Positions 39,418-46,913 of a DNA stretch of 64,000 bases are shown here, piece after piece. The position numbers and the translations under genes are program-made. The notes beneath the pieces were generated by a model, which searched no databases, was not told the origin of the DNA, and saw only the letters and a program-made list of their open reading frames with translations. How positions within the stretch are numbered: the stretch's first letter is position 1; each line of letters starts with the position of its first letter. The DNA lies in the NCBI GenBank assembly GCA_003576685.1, contig QOZR01000013.1, positions 104,121 to 168,120 on the forward strand, written 5' to 3'. Source of the DNA: Virgifigura deserti (GTDB taxonomy: Bacteria > Pseudomonadota > Alphaproteobacteria > Dongiales > Dongiaceae).

Positions 39418-41739
39418 TCAGATCCGTACTGCCCTCAATCGCAGCGCGTTCGCGATGACCGACACCGAGCTCAGGCTCATCGCCGCCGCGGCGATGATCG
39501 GACTCAGCAGCAGGCCGGTCATCGGATAGAGCACGCCCGCCGCAATCGGAACGCCGAGCGCGTTGTAGACGAAGGCGAGGAACAGGTTCTGGCGGATGTT
39601 GCGCATCGTCGCCCGGCTGAGCGCGCGGGCGCGGGCGATTCCGGCCAGATCGCCCTTCACCAGGGTGACGCCGGCGCTTTCGATCGCGACGTCGGTGCCC
39701 GTCCCCATGGCGATTCCGACATCGGCCTCGGCCAGGGCCGGAGCGTCGTTGACGCCGTCTCCCGCCATGGCGACGACGCGGCCCTGTTCGCGCAGGCGCC
39801 TGACCACCTCGCCTTTCTGCTGCGGCAGGATCTCGGCCTCGATCTCGTCGATGCCGAGCCGGCGCGCCACCGCCTCGGCCGTCGTCCGGTTGTCCCCGGT
39901 CAGCATGACGATGTGGATGCCGCTCCGCCGCAGCGCGTCCAGCGCGGCCGATGTCGACTCCTTGATGGGATCGGCCACGGCGACCAGCCCCGCCGCCCGG
40001 CGATCTACAACAACGAACATCACTGTCGCCCCCTCGCCGCGCATCTCTTCCGCCTGCACGGCGAGCGGCCCCGGATCGACGCCGAGCGCGGAGAGCAGCG
40101 CGGCATTGCCGAGCGCCACCGCCCGCCCCTCGACCGTTCCGGCGACACCCTTTCCCGTGATCGAATCGAAGTCGCGGGCCTCACGCAGCGGCAGGTCTCG
40201 TTCCTTCGCCGCGGCGACGATGGCTGCGGCCAGGGGATGCTCGCTGCTTCGCTCGAGGCTCGCCGCAAGGCCTAGCAGCTCGGCTTCCTCGACTTCGCCG
40301 CCTGAGCGGACCGCGGTCACGCGGGGCTTGCCTTCGGTCAGGGTGCCGGTCTTGTCGACGACGAGCGTGTCGACCTTCTCGAAGCGCTCCAGCGCCTCGG
40401 CATTCTTGATCAGCACGCCCGCATTGGCGCCGCGCCCGACACCGACCATGATCGACATCGGCGTGGCGAGGCCCAGCGCACAGGGACAGGCGATGATCAG
40501 CACCGACACCGCCGCGACGAGCGCATAGGCCATCGCCGGATCGGGCCCGATCGCCGCCCAGGCGACGAAGGCAAGCAGGGCGACGGCGACGACGGCGGGC
40601 ACGAAGTACCCGGACACGGTATCGGCCAGCCGCTGGATCGGCGCGCGGCTGCGCTGTGCCTGCGCGACCATCTGAACGATCTGCGCCAGCATCGTCTCCC
40701 GCCCGACGCGCTCCGCCCGCATGACGAGCGCGCCGGAGCCGTTCAGAGTGCCGCCGATCACCGTTGCGCCCGCGGTCTTCTCGACCGGCATCGACTCGCC
40801 GGTGACCATCGACTCGTCGACCGCGCTGCGGCCCTCGACGACTTCGCCGTCCACGGGGATCTTCTCGCCGGGCCGGACCCGCAGGCAATCGCCGATCTGC
40901 ACCTGCTCCAGCGGGACCTCCTCGTCATGGCCGTCGCGCAGCAGCCGCGCGGTCTTCGGCGCCAGATCCAGCAGCCCGCGCAAGGCGCCGCTGGTCCGCT
41001 CGCGCGCCCGAAGCTCGAGAACCTGGCCCAGCAGAACCAGGACGGTGATCACCGCCGCCGCTTCGAAATAGACGCCGACCTCGCCATGCGGTCCGCGGAA
41101 CGCGGCGGGAAAGATGTCCGGCGCCAGGACGGCGACGACGCTGTAGGCATAGGCCGCGCCGGTGCCCATCGCGATCAGCGTGAACATATTGAGGTTGCGC
41201 GACCGGATTGACGCCCAGCCGCGCTGGAAGAACGGCCAGCCGGCCCAGAGCACGACCGGCGTCGCCAGAATCAACTGCAGCCAGGACGAGAGGGCGGGCG
41301 GAACGATCCGCTCCACCGGCAGGCCGGGAATATGCGCGCCCATCTCCAGGACAAGCAGCGGCAGGGTCAGCGCGGCACCGATCCAGAACCGTCGGGTCAT
41401 ATCGGCCAGCTCGGGATTTGGCTCCGCCTCGGCCGTCACCATCTCGGGCTCCAGCGCCATGCCGCAGATCGGACAGGAGCCGGGGCCTTCCTGGCGGATC
41501 TGCGGATGCATCGGGCAGGTATAGATCGCGCCCGGGATCGCCTCTGGCTCTTCTGTTGATGGCGCCAGATATCGATCCGGATCGGCCGCGAATTTCGCGC
41601 GGCATCCGGCGCTGCAGAAGTGATAGGTCTCGCCGGCATGCTCGTGCCGGTGCTTGGACGTCGCCGGATCGACGGACATGCCGCAGACCGGGTCGATCAC
41701 CGTGCCGGGAGTTTCGTGAGCCGCATGGTCGTGTGTCAT
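39418..41739 (-). CDS. copA: Copper-exporting P1B-type ATPase with N-terminal YHS and heavy-metal-binding domains
   Basis: Membrane ATPase of 773 aa. A YHS domain (DPVCGMSVDP, HFCSAGC; about 14-58) and a zinc-ribbon-like metal-binding domain (YTCPMHP, CPICGM; about 73-98) replace the usual HMA domain. Transport core: ACPCALGLATP (CPC site), DKTGTLTEGKP phosphorylation site, SSEHPLAAAI and GDGVNDAPAL. The CPC motif and the divergent CsoR repressor with its operator indicate Cu(I), though Ag(I) is possible. His-rich MTHDHAAHE start. Confidence 0.93.
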   Translation of the reverse strand: MTHDHAAHETPGTVIDPVCGMSVDPATSKHRHEHAGETYHFCSAGCRAKFAADPDRYLAPSTEEPEAIPGAIYTCPMHPQIRQEGPGSCPICGMALEPEMVTAEAEPNPELADMTRRFWIGAALTLPLLVLEMGAHIPGLPVERIVPPALSSWLQLILATPVVLWAGWPFFQRGWASIRSRNLNMFTLIAMGTGAAYAYSVVAVLAPDIFPAAFRGPHGEVGVYFEAAAVITVLVLLGQVLELRARERTSGALRGLLDLAPKTARLLRDGHDEEVPLEQVQIGDCLRVRPGEKIPVDGEVVEGRSAVDESMVTGESMPVEKTAGATVIGGTLNGSGALVMRAERVGRETMLAQIVQMVAQAQRSRAPIQRLADTVSGYFVPAVVAVALLAFVAWAAIGPDPAMAYALVAAVSVLIIACPCALGLATPMSIMVGVGRGANAGVLIKNAEALERFEKVDTLVVDKTGTLTEGKPRVTAVRSGGEVEEAELLGLAASLERSSEHPLAAAIVAAAKERDLPLREARDFDSITGKGVAGTVEGRAVALGNAALLSALGVDPGPLAVQAEEMRGEGATVMFVVVDRRAAGLVAVADPIKESTSAALDALRRSGIHIVMLTGDNRTTAEAVARRLGIDEIEAEILPQQKGEVVRRLREQGRVVAMAGDGVNDAPALAEADVGIAMGTGTDVAIESAGVTLVKGDLAGIARARALSRATMRNIRQNLFLAFVYNALGVPIAAGVLYPMTGLLLSPIIAAAAMSLSSVSVIANALRLRAVRI

Positions 41740-41805
41740 GGTGGTGTTCCAGTTCTCCTCCGCCCGTTGCGGCGCCGTGATATCGGCAAGTTTCCGCTTG
41801 AGGCT

Positions 41806-41824
41806 TATACCCTACAGGGGTATA
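41806..41824. promoter_or_regulatory. CsoR-type operator between copA and csoR
   Basis: TATACCC-TACAG-GGGTATA, the G/C-tract palindrome flanked by TATA that CsoR-family repressors bind, in the 94-bp divergent promoter and 10 bp before the csoR start. It can control both genes, with release when Cu(I) binds. Confidence 0.8.
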
Positions 41825-41833
41825 GTATCGGCC

Positions 41834-42109
41834 ATGGAACATGCAACCCAAAAATCCTGCATCGCGCGATTGCGCCGCATCGAGGGGCAGGTTCGCGGTA
41901 TCGCCCGGATGATCGAAGACGAGCGTTACTGCATCGATGTCGTGACCCAGGTGCAGGCGGTGAAGGCCGCGCTGCAGAAGGTCGAGACGGAGGTCCTGAA
42001 GGACCACGTCCAGCACTGCGTGGAGCATGCGATCACCAGCGGCAATGCCAAGGAGCAACGCCAGAAGGTCGCCGAGCTGCTGCAGGTCCTGGGCAGAACC
42101 TCGTTCTAA
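41834..42109 (+). CDS. csoR: CsoR-family metal-sensing repressor
   Basis: All-helical DUF156 repressor of 91 aa. The metal ligands of copper-type CsoR are present: C33, H58 and C62 (motifs RYCIDVV and KDHVQHCVEH). The IARLRRIEGQVRGIARM segment is the DNA-binding/tetramer helix. It is divergent from copA and upstream of the DUF305 gene by 25 bp, so it probably represses both copA and its own operon. RcnR-type nickel ligands are not seen. Confidence 0.92.
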   Translation: MEHATQKSCIARLRRIEGQVRGIARMIEDERYCIDVVTQVQAVKAALQKVETEVLKDHVQHCVEHAITSGNAKEQRQKVAELLQVLGRTSF

Positions 42110-42134
42110 CCGAACGCGCTTCAAAGGAGAGGAT

Positions 42135-43001
42135 ATGCCCCGTCGCGACAATCGCCCGGCCACCACCATCACCGGCGCCATCGCTATTTTTCTCCTGACC
42201 GCCGCCGTTGCAGCAGGATCGTCGCGGGCCGACGAGGCCGCTGCCGCGAAGGCAGTCGTCGAAGCCTTCGAGGCCGCGAGCGTAAACATGCATGCCGGCA
42301 TGGCGGCGCCCTTGTCCGGCGACGCCGATCGTGACTTCGTCACGGCTATGATTCCGCACCATCAAGGCGCTATCGACATGGCGAAGATCGTGCTCGAGCA
42401 CGGGCAGGATCCGCAGATCAAGGCGCTGGCGCGCGACATCATCGACGCGCAATCGGAAGAAATCGCCGTGCTGGAAGCCTGGCTCGCCAGCTATCCGGCG
42501 GCCGGGGAGGCGCAGGCTCCCTATGCCGGCCTGGAGCAGCGCCGGATCAAGGCGCTGTCGGCGCGGCAGATCGACGATCTGCGTGCCGGGCGCGGCATGG
42601 GTTTGGCGCTGGCCGCCGAACTCAACGGCTATCCCGGCCCCACGCATGTCCTCGATCTGGCCGACGATCTCTCCCTGAAGCCCGAGCAGATCGCGGAGAC
42701 GGCGACGATCCGCACGAAGATGTCCGATGAAGCTGCCCAGTTGGGCGCGGAGATCCTGCGGCGCGAGGAGGCACTCGACCGGCTTTTCGCCTCCGGCGCG
42801 GCCGAGTCCGAGGAACTGCGTCGGCAGGTCGCCGAGCTCGCCCGACTTGGGGGCGAACTCCGCTTCGTGCATCTGAACACCCACCTGGCGATGCGACGGC
42901 TCCTGACTCCCGAGCAGGTTGCTGCCTATGCCCGTCTGCGCGGCTATGGCGCCGAGGATGGGGACAGTAAAGGCCATCACGGCCAGCACGGGTCCCAGTG
43001 A
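42135..43001 (+). CDS. Periplasmic DUF305 protein with a C-terminal Spy/ZraP-like half
   Basis: Exported protein of 288 aa: signal peptide to about residue 32 (ITGAIAIFLLTAAVAAGSSRA). DUF305 part with FVTAMIPHHQGAIDMAKI near 72. The second half (about 170-270), PEQIAETATIRTKMSDEAAQ to NTHLAMRRLLTPEQVAAYARL, resembles the LTxxQ pattern of Spy/CpxP/ZraP metal-stress chaperones, so this looks like a fusion. His-rich tail GHHGQHGSQ. AAAGGAGAGG precedes the ATG. Second gene of the csoR operon, hence probably copper handling. Confidence 0.8.
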   Translation: MPRRDNRPATTITGAIAIFLLTAAVAAGSSRADEAAAAKAVVEAFEAASVNMHAGMAAPLSGDADRDFVTAMIPHHQGAIDMAKIVLEHGQDPQIKALARDIIDAQSEEIAVLEAWLASYPAAGEAQAPYAGLEQRRIKALSARQIDDLRAGRGMGLALAAELNGYPGPTHVLDLADDLSLKPEQIAETATIRTKMSDEAAQLGAEILRREEALDRLFASGAAESEELRRQVAELARLGGELRFVHLNTHLAMRRLLTPEQVAAYARLRGYGAEDGDSKGHHGQHGSQ

Positions 43002-43004
43002 GGC

Positions 43005-43030
43005 AGGGAGGCCACGGATGTGACCTCCCT
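43005..43030. terminator. Bidirectional terminator-like hairpin
   Basis: AGGGAGGCCAC / GTGACCTCCCT arms (one mismatch) with a GGAT loop between the convergent DUF305 and PRC-barrel genes. Confidence 0.5.
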
Positions 43031-43071
43031 CCTCGTTCAATCCCGATCGTAAGAATGGTCAGCCGACGGCG

Positions 43072-45498
43072 TCAGCTCCCCGACTCCGTCTGCACCGTGC
43101 CGGTGCGGGCGTCGATCTGAAGCTCGACCTGCCGATCGCCGGATTGGGCGGTCGCGATATAGGTGTTGCCCTCACGGGATAGGTCGCTGATCTCCGAATA
43201 GCCCTGCCGCTGGAGCATGGTACGGATGCCGGCCGGCGTCAGCCTGCTGCTCTCGATGATGCCCGTCTCGGCATCAATCTCCAGGTCGTAGGTTTGATCG
43301 CTGCGCTGCGCCGTCACCTCGTAGCTGCCGCCGTCGCGGGACAGATCGGAAATTTCCGTGAAACCCTGACGGCGCAGCATCTCCCGGACCTCGTCGGGGC
43401 TGATCCGAGCTTCCTGGGTGGTGCCGCCCTGTTCGAACTGGGCCACGGCCGTCGGCGGCTGCCAGTAGGGCATGACGCCGAACTGCGCGTGCAGCATCGC
43501 CAGATCGTGACCGCTGACCATGACGGGAAGCCGTTCCGGAGGCAGCGCCGGCATGGCCATTAGTTGCTGCGGGTCGGCGGCGAGCACGTAGGTCTGGGCT
43601 TCCGCCAGCCACTCCAGCGACTGGAAGGGAACGGGGATCCAGTTCTGATCCATGCCGAGGAAGCCGCCGCTCGCCAGCAGGACGAAGGCGACGTGGCCAC
43701 GCTCGACATCGATCATCACCTGGTCGATGGCGCCGATCGGCCGACCATTCGGCGCGACGACCTGCGTGCCGCGCAACGCCGTTGGCGATACCAGGACCGG
43801 CGGATGCAGCATCGTGGCGACTCGCCGCCCGACGAGGATCGCCGGCTGGCCAGGTCCGCCGCTGGGCACCGCCTGCTGCGTCCAGCCCTGCTGCGATTGC
43901 GCCTGCTGCCGGGTCGTCTGGCCCTGCCCTTGCTGCTGTGCCGCCCCTTGTTGCAGCGGTTGCTGGGCCTGGGCCAAGGCCTGCCGGGCTTGATCCGGAT
44001 TATCCTGCTGGATCGCCAGATGAGCCTGCTGCAATGAATCGAATACGCGCTGCAGTCGCCGCTGCTGACGGTCGGAAGGCTGCTCCATGGCCTGCTGAAT
44101 CGCCTGCTGCGCCGCTTGAGTGGCCTGATCGAGCGCCTGCTTGGCGCCCTGCGTATCGTCCCGCTGCAGCGACTGCTCGGCCTTCTGCAAGGACTGCTGG
44201 AGCCGGCGGATCTGCTGTTCGCCCTGCTGTTGACCCTGTTCACTCTGGGCCTGCTGTTGACCCTGTTCACTCTGGGCCTGCTGCTGACCCTGCGCGCCTT
44301 GGGTCTGGCTCCCTTGAGTCCGGTCGCTCTGAGTCTGACCGCTCTGGGCCTGACCGGCCGCCTCCTGTCCGCTCTGCCCCTCGGGCACCGCATAGAAGTT
44401 GGTGACGTGGGCAAGCAGGGCGGGATTCGTCAGCTCGGCGAGCTCGTTCTCGCTGAGGCGCGGTGCCTGCATCAGCCGGTCCCGACTGACGTCGAGGGCA
44501 AGCCTTCGCTCGTCCTCGGGACGGACGACCACCGCCGACCACGGAACCGCGACATAGTCCGCGCCGATATCGAGACCGCGGCCGGCGCCGAGAATCACAT
44601 AGCTGACATCGCCGGCGAGCGCGTCGATCATCAAATATTCGACTTCGCCGGCACGCTCGCCGTCGAGGTCGCGCACGGTACGGCCGACGAGCTCGCTGGC
44701 CGAGGTCAACAGGATTCGGCCGGGAGCGGCGGTGTCCAGCCCCTGGTCCCGATTCGACATCGACGGCTGGGGCATAGGCTCAAGCTGTCCGAACTGGTGA
44801 TAGGCGGAATCCGGACCGAACCGCTCCTGGAAGGCGCGTTCCCGATCCTGGATGGAGCGCTGCTGGCCCAACGCGTATTGATCGAAGCCCTGGGGACCCC
44901 GGTAATCCCGGGCGAACCTGTCTTGGCCCTGGCCGTACCGAGGCTGCCCATATTGCCGGGCACCCTCCTGGCTTCCCTCACGGTAAGGCGGAAAGCCGTA
45001 CTGCTCGCGGCTGCCATAGCGGAGGGCGCGATCGTTCGGGTCGAACGGCGGGAAGCCATATTGGTCGCGGCTCCCATATTGCTGATAACGGCCGGCCTGA
45101 CCGAACGCTTCGGGTCCGAACTGCCGATCACGTTGCTGGTCTTGACTATATTGGCGGAACCGATCGCCCTGCTCGTAGGGCATGCCCATTTGGGGTGACA
45201 TGCCCGGCCCCATGCCCATCCCGGGCGGCATATCCATCCGCATCCCCATGTCAGGTGGCATGCCCATCTGGCTCATATCCATCTGGCCCATGCCCGTCTG
45301 GCCGCCTTGGCCGAACTGACCGGGCTGTTGCGCGCGATCGCCCGGGCCATAGGGCTGATCATAGGGGTGATATTGCCCGAATTGCTGCTGGTTCTGGCCA
45401 TATGGGTGATATTGCTGAGCACTGGCGCTCGGCGGCGCGGTCGCGGCGACGCCGGTCAAAAGCATCGACGCGAACGAGAAAGCCGTGATTCGTCTCAT
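43072..45498 (-). CDS. Secreted Met-rich protein with two PRC-barrel domains, Gln-rich coiled coil and two PepSY-like repeats
   Basis: Protein of 808 aa with a signal peptide (to about ASA, residue 27). Order: Tyr/Gln/Gly-rich region; Met-rich block 70-106 with 14 Met (MDMSQMGMPPDMGMRMDM), like Cu(I)-binding methionine motifs; PRC barrel about 258-330; Gln-rich helical region about 390-560 with a duplicated 9-residue unit; second PRC barrel about 575-640; two tandem repeats EVREMLRRQGFTEISDL / GIRTMLQRQGYSEISDL of PepSY-like type. Neighbours handle copper, and a candidate EcfG-type promoter lies upstream. Start 45498 has GGAGG at good spacing. Function unknown. Confidence 0.8.
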   Translation of the reverse strand: MRRITAFSFASMLLTGVAATAPPSASAQQYHPYGQNQQQFGQYHPYDQPYGPGDRAQQPGQFGQGGQTGMGQMDMSQMGMPPDMGMRMDMPPGMGMGPGMSPQMGMPYEQGDRFRQYSQDQQRDRQFGPEAFGQAGRYQQYGSRDQYGFPPFDPNDRALRYGSREQYGFPPYREGSQEGARQYGQPRYGQGQDRFARDYRGPQGFDQYALGQQRSIQDRERAFQERFGPDSAYHQFGQLEPMPQPSMSNRDQGLDTAAPGRILLTSASELVGRTVRDLDGERAGEVEYLMIDALAGDVSYVILGAGRGLDIGADYVAVPWSAVVVRPEDERRLALDVSRDRLMQAPRLSENELAELTNPALLAHVTNFYAVPEGQSGQEAAGQAQSGQTQSDRTQGSQTQGAQGQQQAQSEQGQQQAQSEQGQQQGEQQIRRLQQSLQKAEQSLQRDDTQGAKQALDQATQAAQQAIQQAMEQPSDRQQRRLQRVFDSLQQAHLAIQQDNPDQARQALAQAQQPLQQGAAQQQGQGQTTRQQAQSQQGWTQQAVPSGGPGQPAILVGRRVATMLHPPVLVSPTALRGTQVVAPNGRPIGAIDQVMIDVERGHVAFVLLASGGFLGMDQNWIPVPFQSLEWLAEAQTYVLAADPQQLMAMPALPPERLPVMVSGHDLAMLHAQFGVMPYWQPPTAVAQFEQGGTTQEARISPDEVREMLRRQGFTEISDLSRDGGSYEVTAQRSDQTYDLEIDAETGIIESSRLTPAGIRTMLQRQGYSEISDLSREGNTYIATAQSGDRQVELQIDARTGTVQTESGS
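44224..44277 (-). repeat. Two perfect 27-bp tandem units in the PRC-barrel gene
   Basis: Each unit encodes the 9-residue repeat QQAQSEQGQ; a third partial unit adjoins. Copy number could vary in frame. Confidence 0.8.
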
Positions 45499-45665
45499 TC
45501 CATCCTCCATTTTTTGGATCTTCGGCCAGACTGCCGGCCGCGGCGCGGGATCGGGCGCTGCCCCGCCTAAAGCCAGACAGATGGCCGCATGGCCCATCCG
45601 TCTCCCCGTTTGTTCCTCACGGTTTTCCGGCCGACGGATGACGGATGGGAAGGTCACAGTTTTTC

Positions 45666-45690
45666 AACAGAAGTCGTCCGGCATGGTTCC
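45666..45690 (-). promoter_or_regulatory. Candidate EcfG-type promoter of the Met-rich PRC-barrel gene
   Basis: Minus-strand GGAAC-N16-TGTT, one base off the GGAAC-N16-CGTT consensus, about 170 bp before the start codon in the 224-bp gap. Confidence 0.5.
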
Positions 45691-45722
45691 GAGACTGCCG
45701 GACAATCGGAAGGACAGGGTCG

Positions 45723-46136
45723 TTAAACAGGCCAGTAGTAGGGAAGGTCGGCCGGCTCCACCCAGCCGAAGCGACTGTAATGCTCCGGTGCCTTGCGCAA
45801 CAGGTTCGAGCGATGCGAGCGATGCAACCGCTCGTCACCCCACCAAGGCGGCCTTGCCGGGTCAGCCACCGCAAGCGGCGCGCGCGGAATGCTGTTACGG
45901 AAGCCGCGCCGCTCCCATTCGTCCAGCGACCGGTTGAGATAGAGGCGGAGCAGGTCGTCATGGCCCTGCCACATCCGTACGGCGGGGTGCCGCTTCCATC
46001 CGTAGGGCCGCTCCTCCCGAATGGCTTCGAGCGCCTTCAGGATCTGCATCGTCTCGACCCGCTGCTTGCCGAGCCGGCGATCGTCGAGACAGGCAAGCGC
46101 GGCAGCCAGATCCGGATAGGGCAGGAAAGTCTGCAT
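45723..46136 (-). CDS. MSMEG_6728 / pyrimidine-dimer DNA glycosylase (endonuclease V)-like protein
   Basis: Protein of 137 aa starting MQTFLPYPDLAAALACLDDR, with LGKQRVETMQILKAL, GWKRHPAVRMWQGH and HRSNLLRKAPEHYSRFGW. This pattern belongs to the MSMEG_6728 group related to phage-type endonuclease V. True activity on UV dimers is not shown for this group. Its start overlaps the Eda stop (TGATG), so it is translated from the same message although the functions seem unrelated. Confidence 0.8.
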   Translation of the reverse strand: MQTFLPYPDLAAALACLDDRRLGKQRVETMQILKALEAIREERPYGWKRHPAVRMWQGHDDLLRLYLNRSLDEWERRGFRNSIPRAPLAVADPARPPWWGDERLHRSHRSNLLRKAPEHYSRFGWVEPADLPYYWPV

Positions 46137-46789
46137 CAGGCACCGGTGCGCTGCACCGCCCGGCGCGCGCGCTCGGTAATGCGCGACCAGGCGCCTGCAG
46201 CGATATCCGCGGCCGGCGCCAGCCACGAGCCGCCGACCGCGACGACGTTGGGCAGAGCGAGATAGTCACGCAGACTGTGCTCGTCGATTCCGCCGGTCGG
46301 GCAGAAGCGCAGATCCGGAAAGGGCCCGCGCAACGCGCGCAAGGCGGCAACACCGCCCGATGGCTCGGCCGGAAAGTATTTGAGCAGCGTGAATCCCGCC
46401 GCGCGCGCCTGCATCATCTCGGATGGGGTTGCGACGCCGGGCAGGAACGGTAAGCCGCTGTCGGCCGCGGCCGACAGCAGCGCCGGCGTCGCGCCGGGAC
46501 TGACCGCGAAGAGCGCGCCGACGGCCCGTGCCCGGTCGAGATCCGCGGGGGTGAGCACGGTGCCGAGACCGACCACGGCGCTCGGAACCTCGGCGGCGAT
46601 CGCGGCGGCGGCATCGAGCCCCGCATCCGTTCGCAGAGTCACTTCGAGGACCGGGAAGCCACCCTCGACCAAGGCCCGCGCGAGCGGAACCGCATCCTCG
46701 CGCCGTTCGATCGTCAGAACCGGTACAATCCCGACCGACGCCAGGAGAGAGCCCAGGTCCGGTCCATCCGTCGCTGCTGTCGAGGTCAT
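46136..46789 (-). CDS. eda: KDPG/KHG aldolase
   Basis: Class I aldolase of 217 aa that splits 2-keto-3-deoxy-6-phosphogluconate to pyruvate and glyceraldehyde-3-phosphate; KHG or KDPGal are other substrates. VPVLTIE at the start, catalytic Glu in VLEVTLRTDAG and Schiff-base Lys in FTLLKYFPAE, then CPTGGI. GAGGATGG precedes ATG 46789. It is divergent from an IlvD/Edd-type dehydratase, which suggests a sugar-acid route rather than the standard edd-eda pair. Confidence 0.93.
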   Translation of the reverse strand: MTSTAATDGPDLGSLLASVGIVPVLTIERREDAVPLARALVEGGFPVLEVTLRTDAGLDAAAAIAAEVPSAVVGLGTVLTPADLDRARAVGALFAVSPGATPALLSAAADSGLPFLPGVATPSEMMQARAAGFTLLKYFPAEPSGGVAALRALRGPFPDLRFCPTGGIDEHSLRDYLALPNVVAVGGSWLAPAADIAAGAWSRITERARRAVQRTGA

Positions 46790-46856
46790 CGCTCCATCCT
46801 CTCGATCATCGACGAGACACGAATCGATAACGGCGCAACCGGGCGTTACGATCCAT

Positions 46857-46882
46857 CGGGAAACCCGAACAGGGAAATCCCG
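46857..46882. promoter_or_regulatory. Tandem palindromes between eda and the dehydratase gene
   Basis: CGGGAAACCCG (46857-46867) and GGGAAATCCC (46872-46881), centred about 15 bp apart in the 124-bp divergent region. They are likely binding sites for a shared sugar-acid regulator that is not in the window. Confidence 0.5.
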
Positions 46883-46913
46883 TTTAGGAAAAGGCAGCAG
46901 CCAGGAAGCGGAG

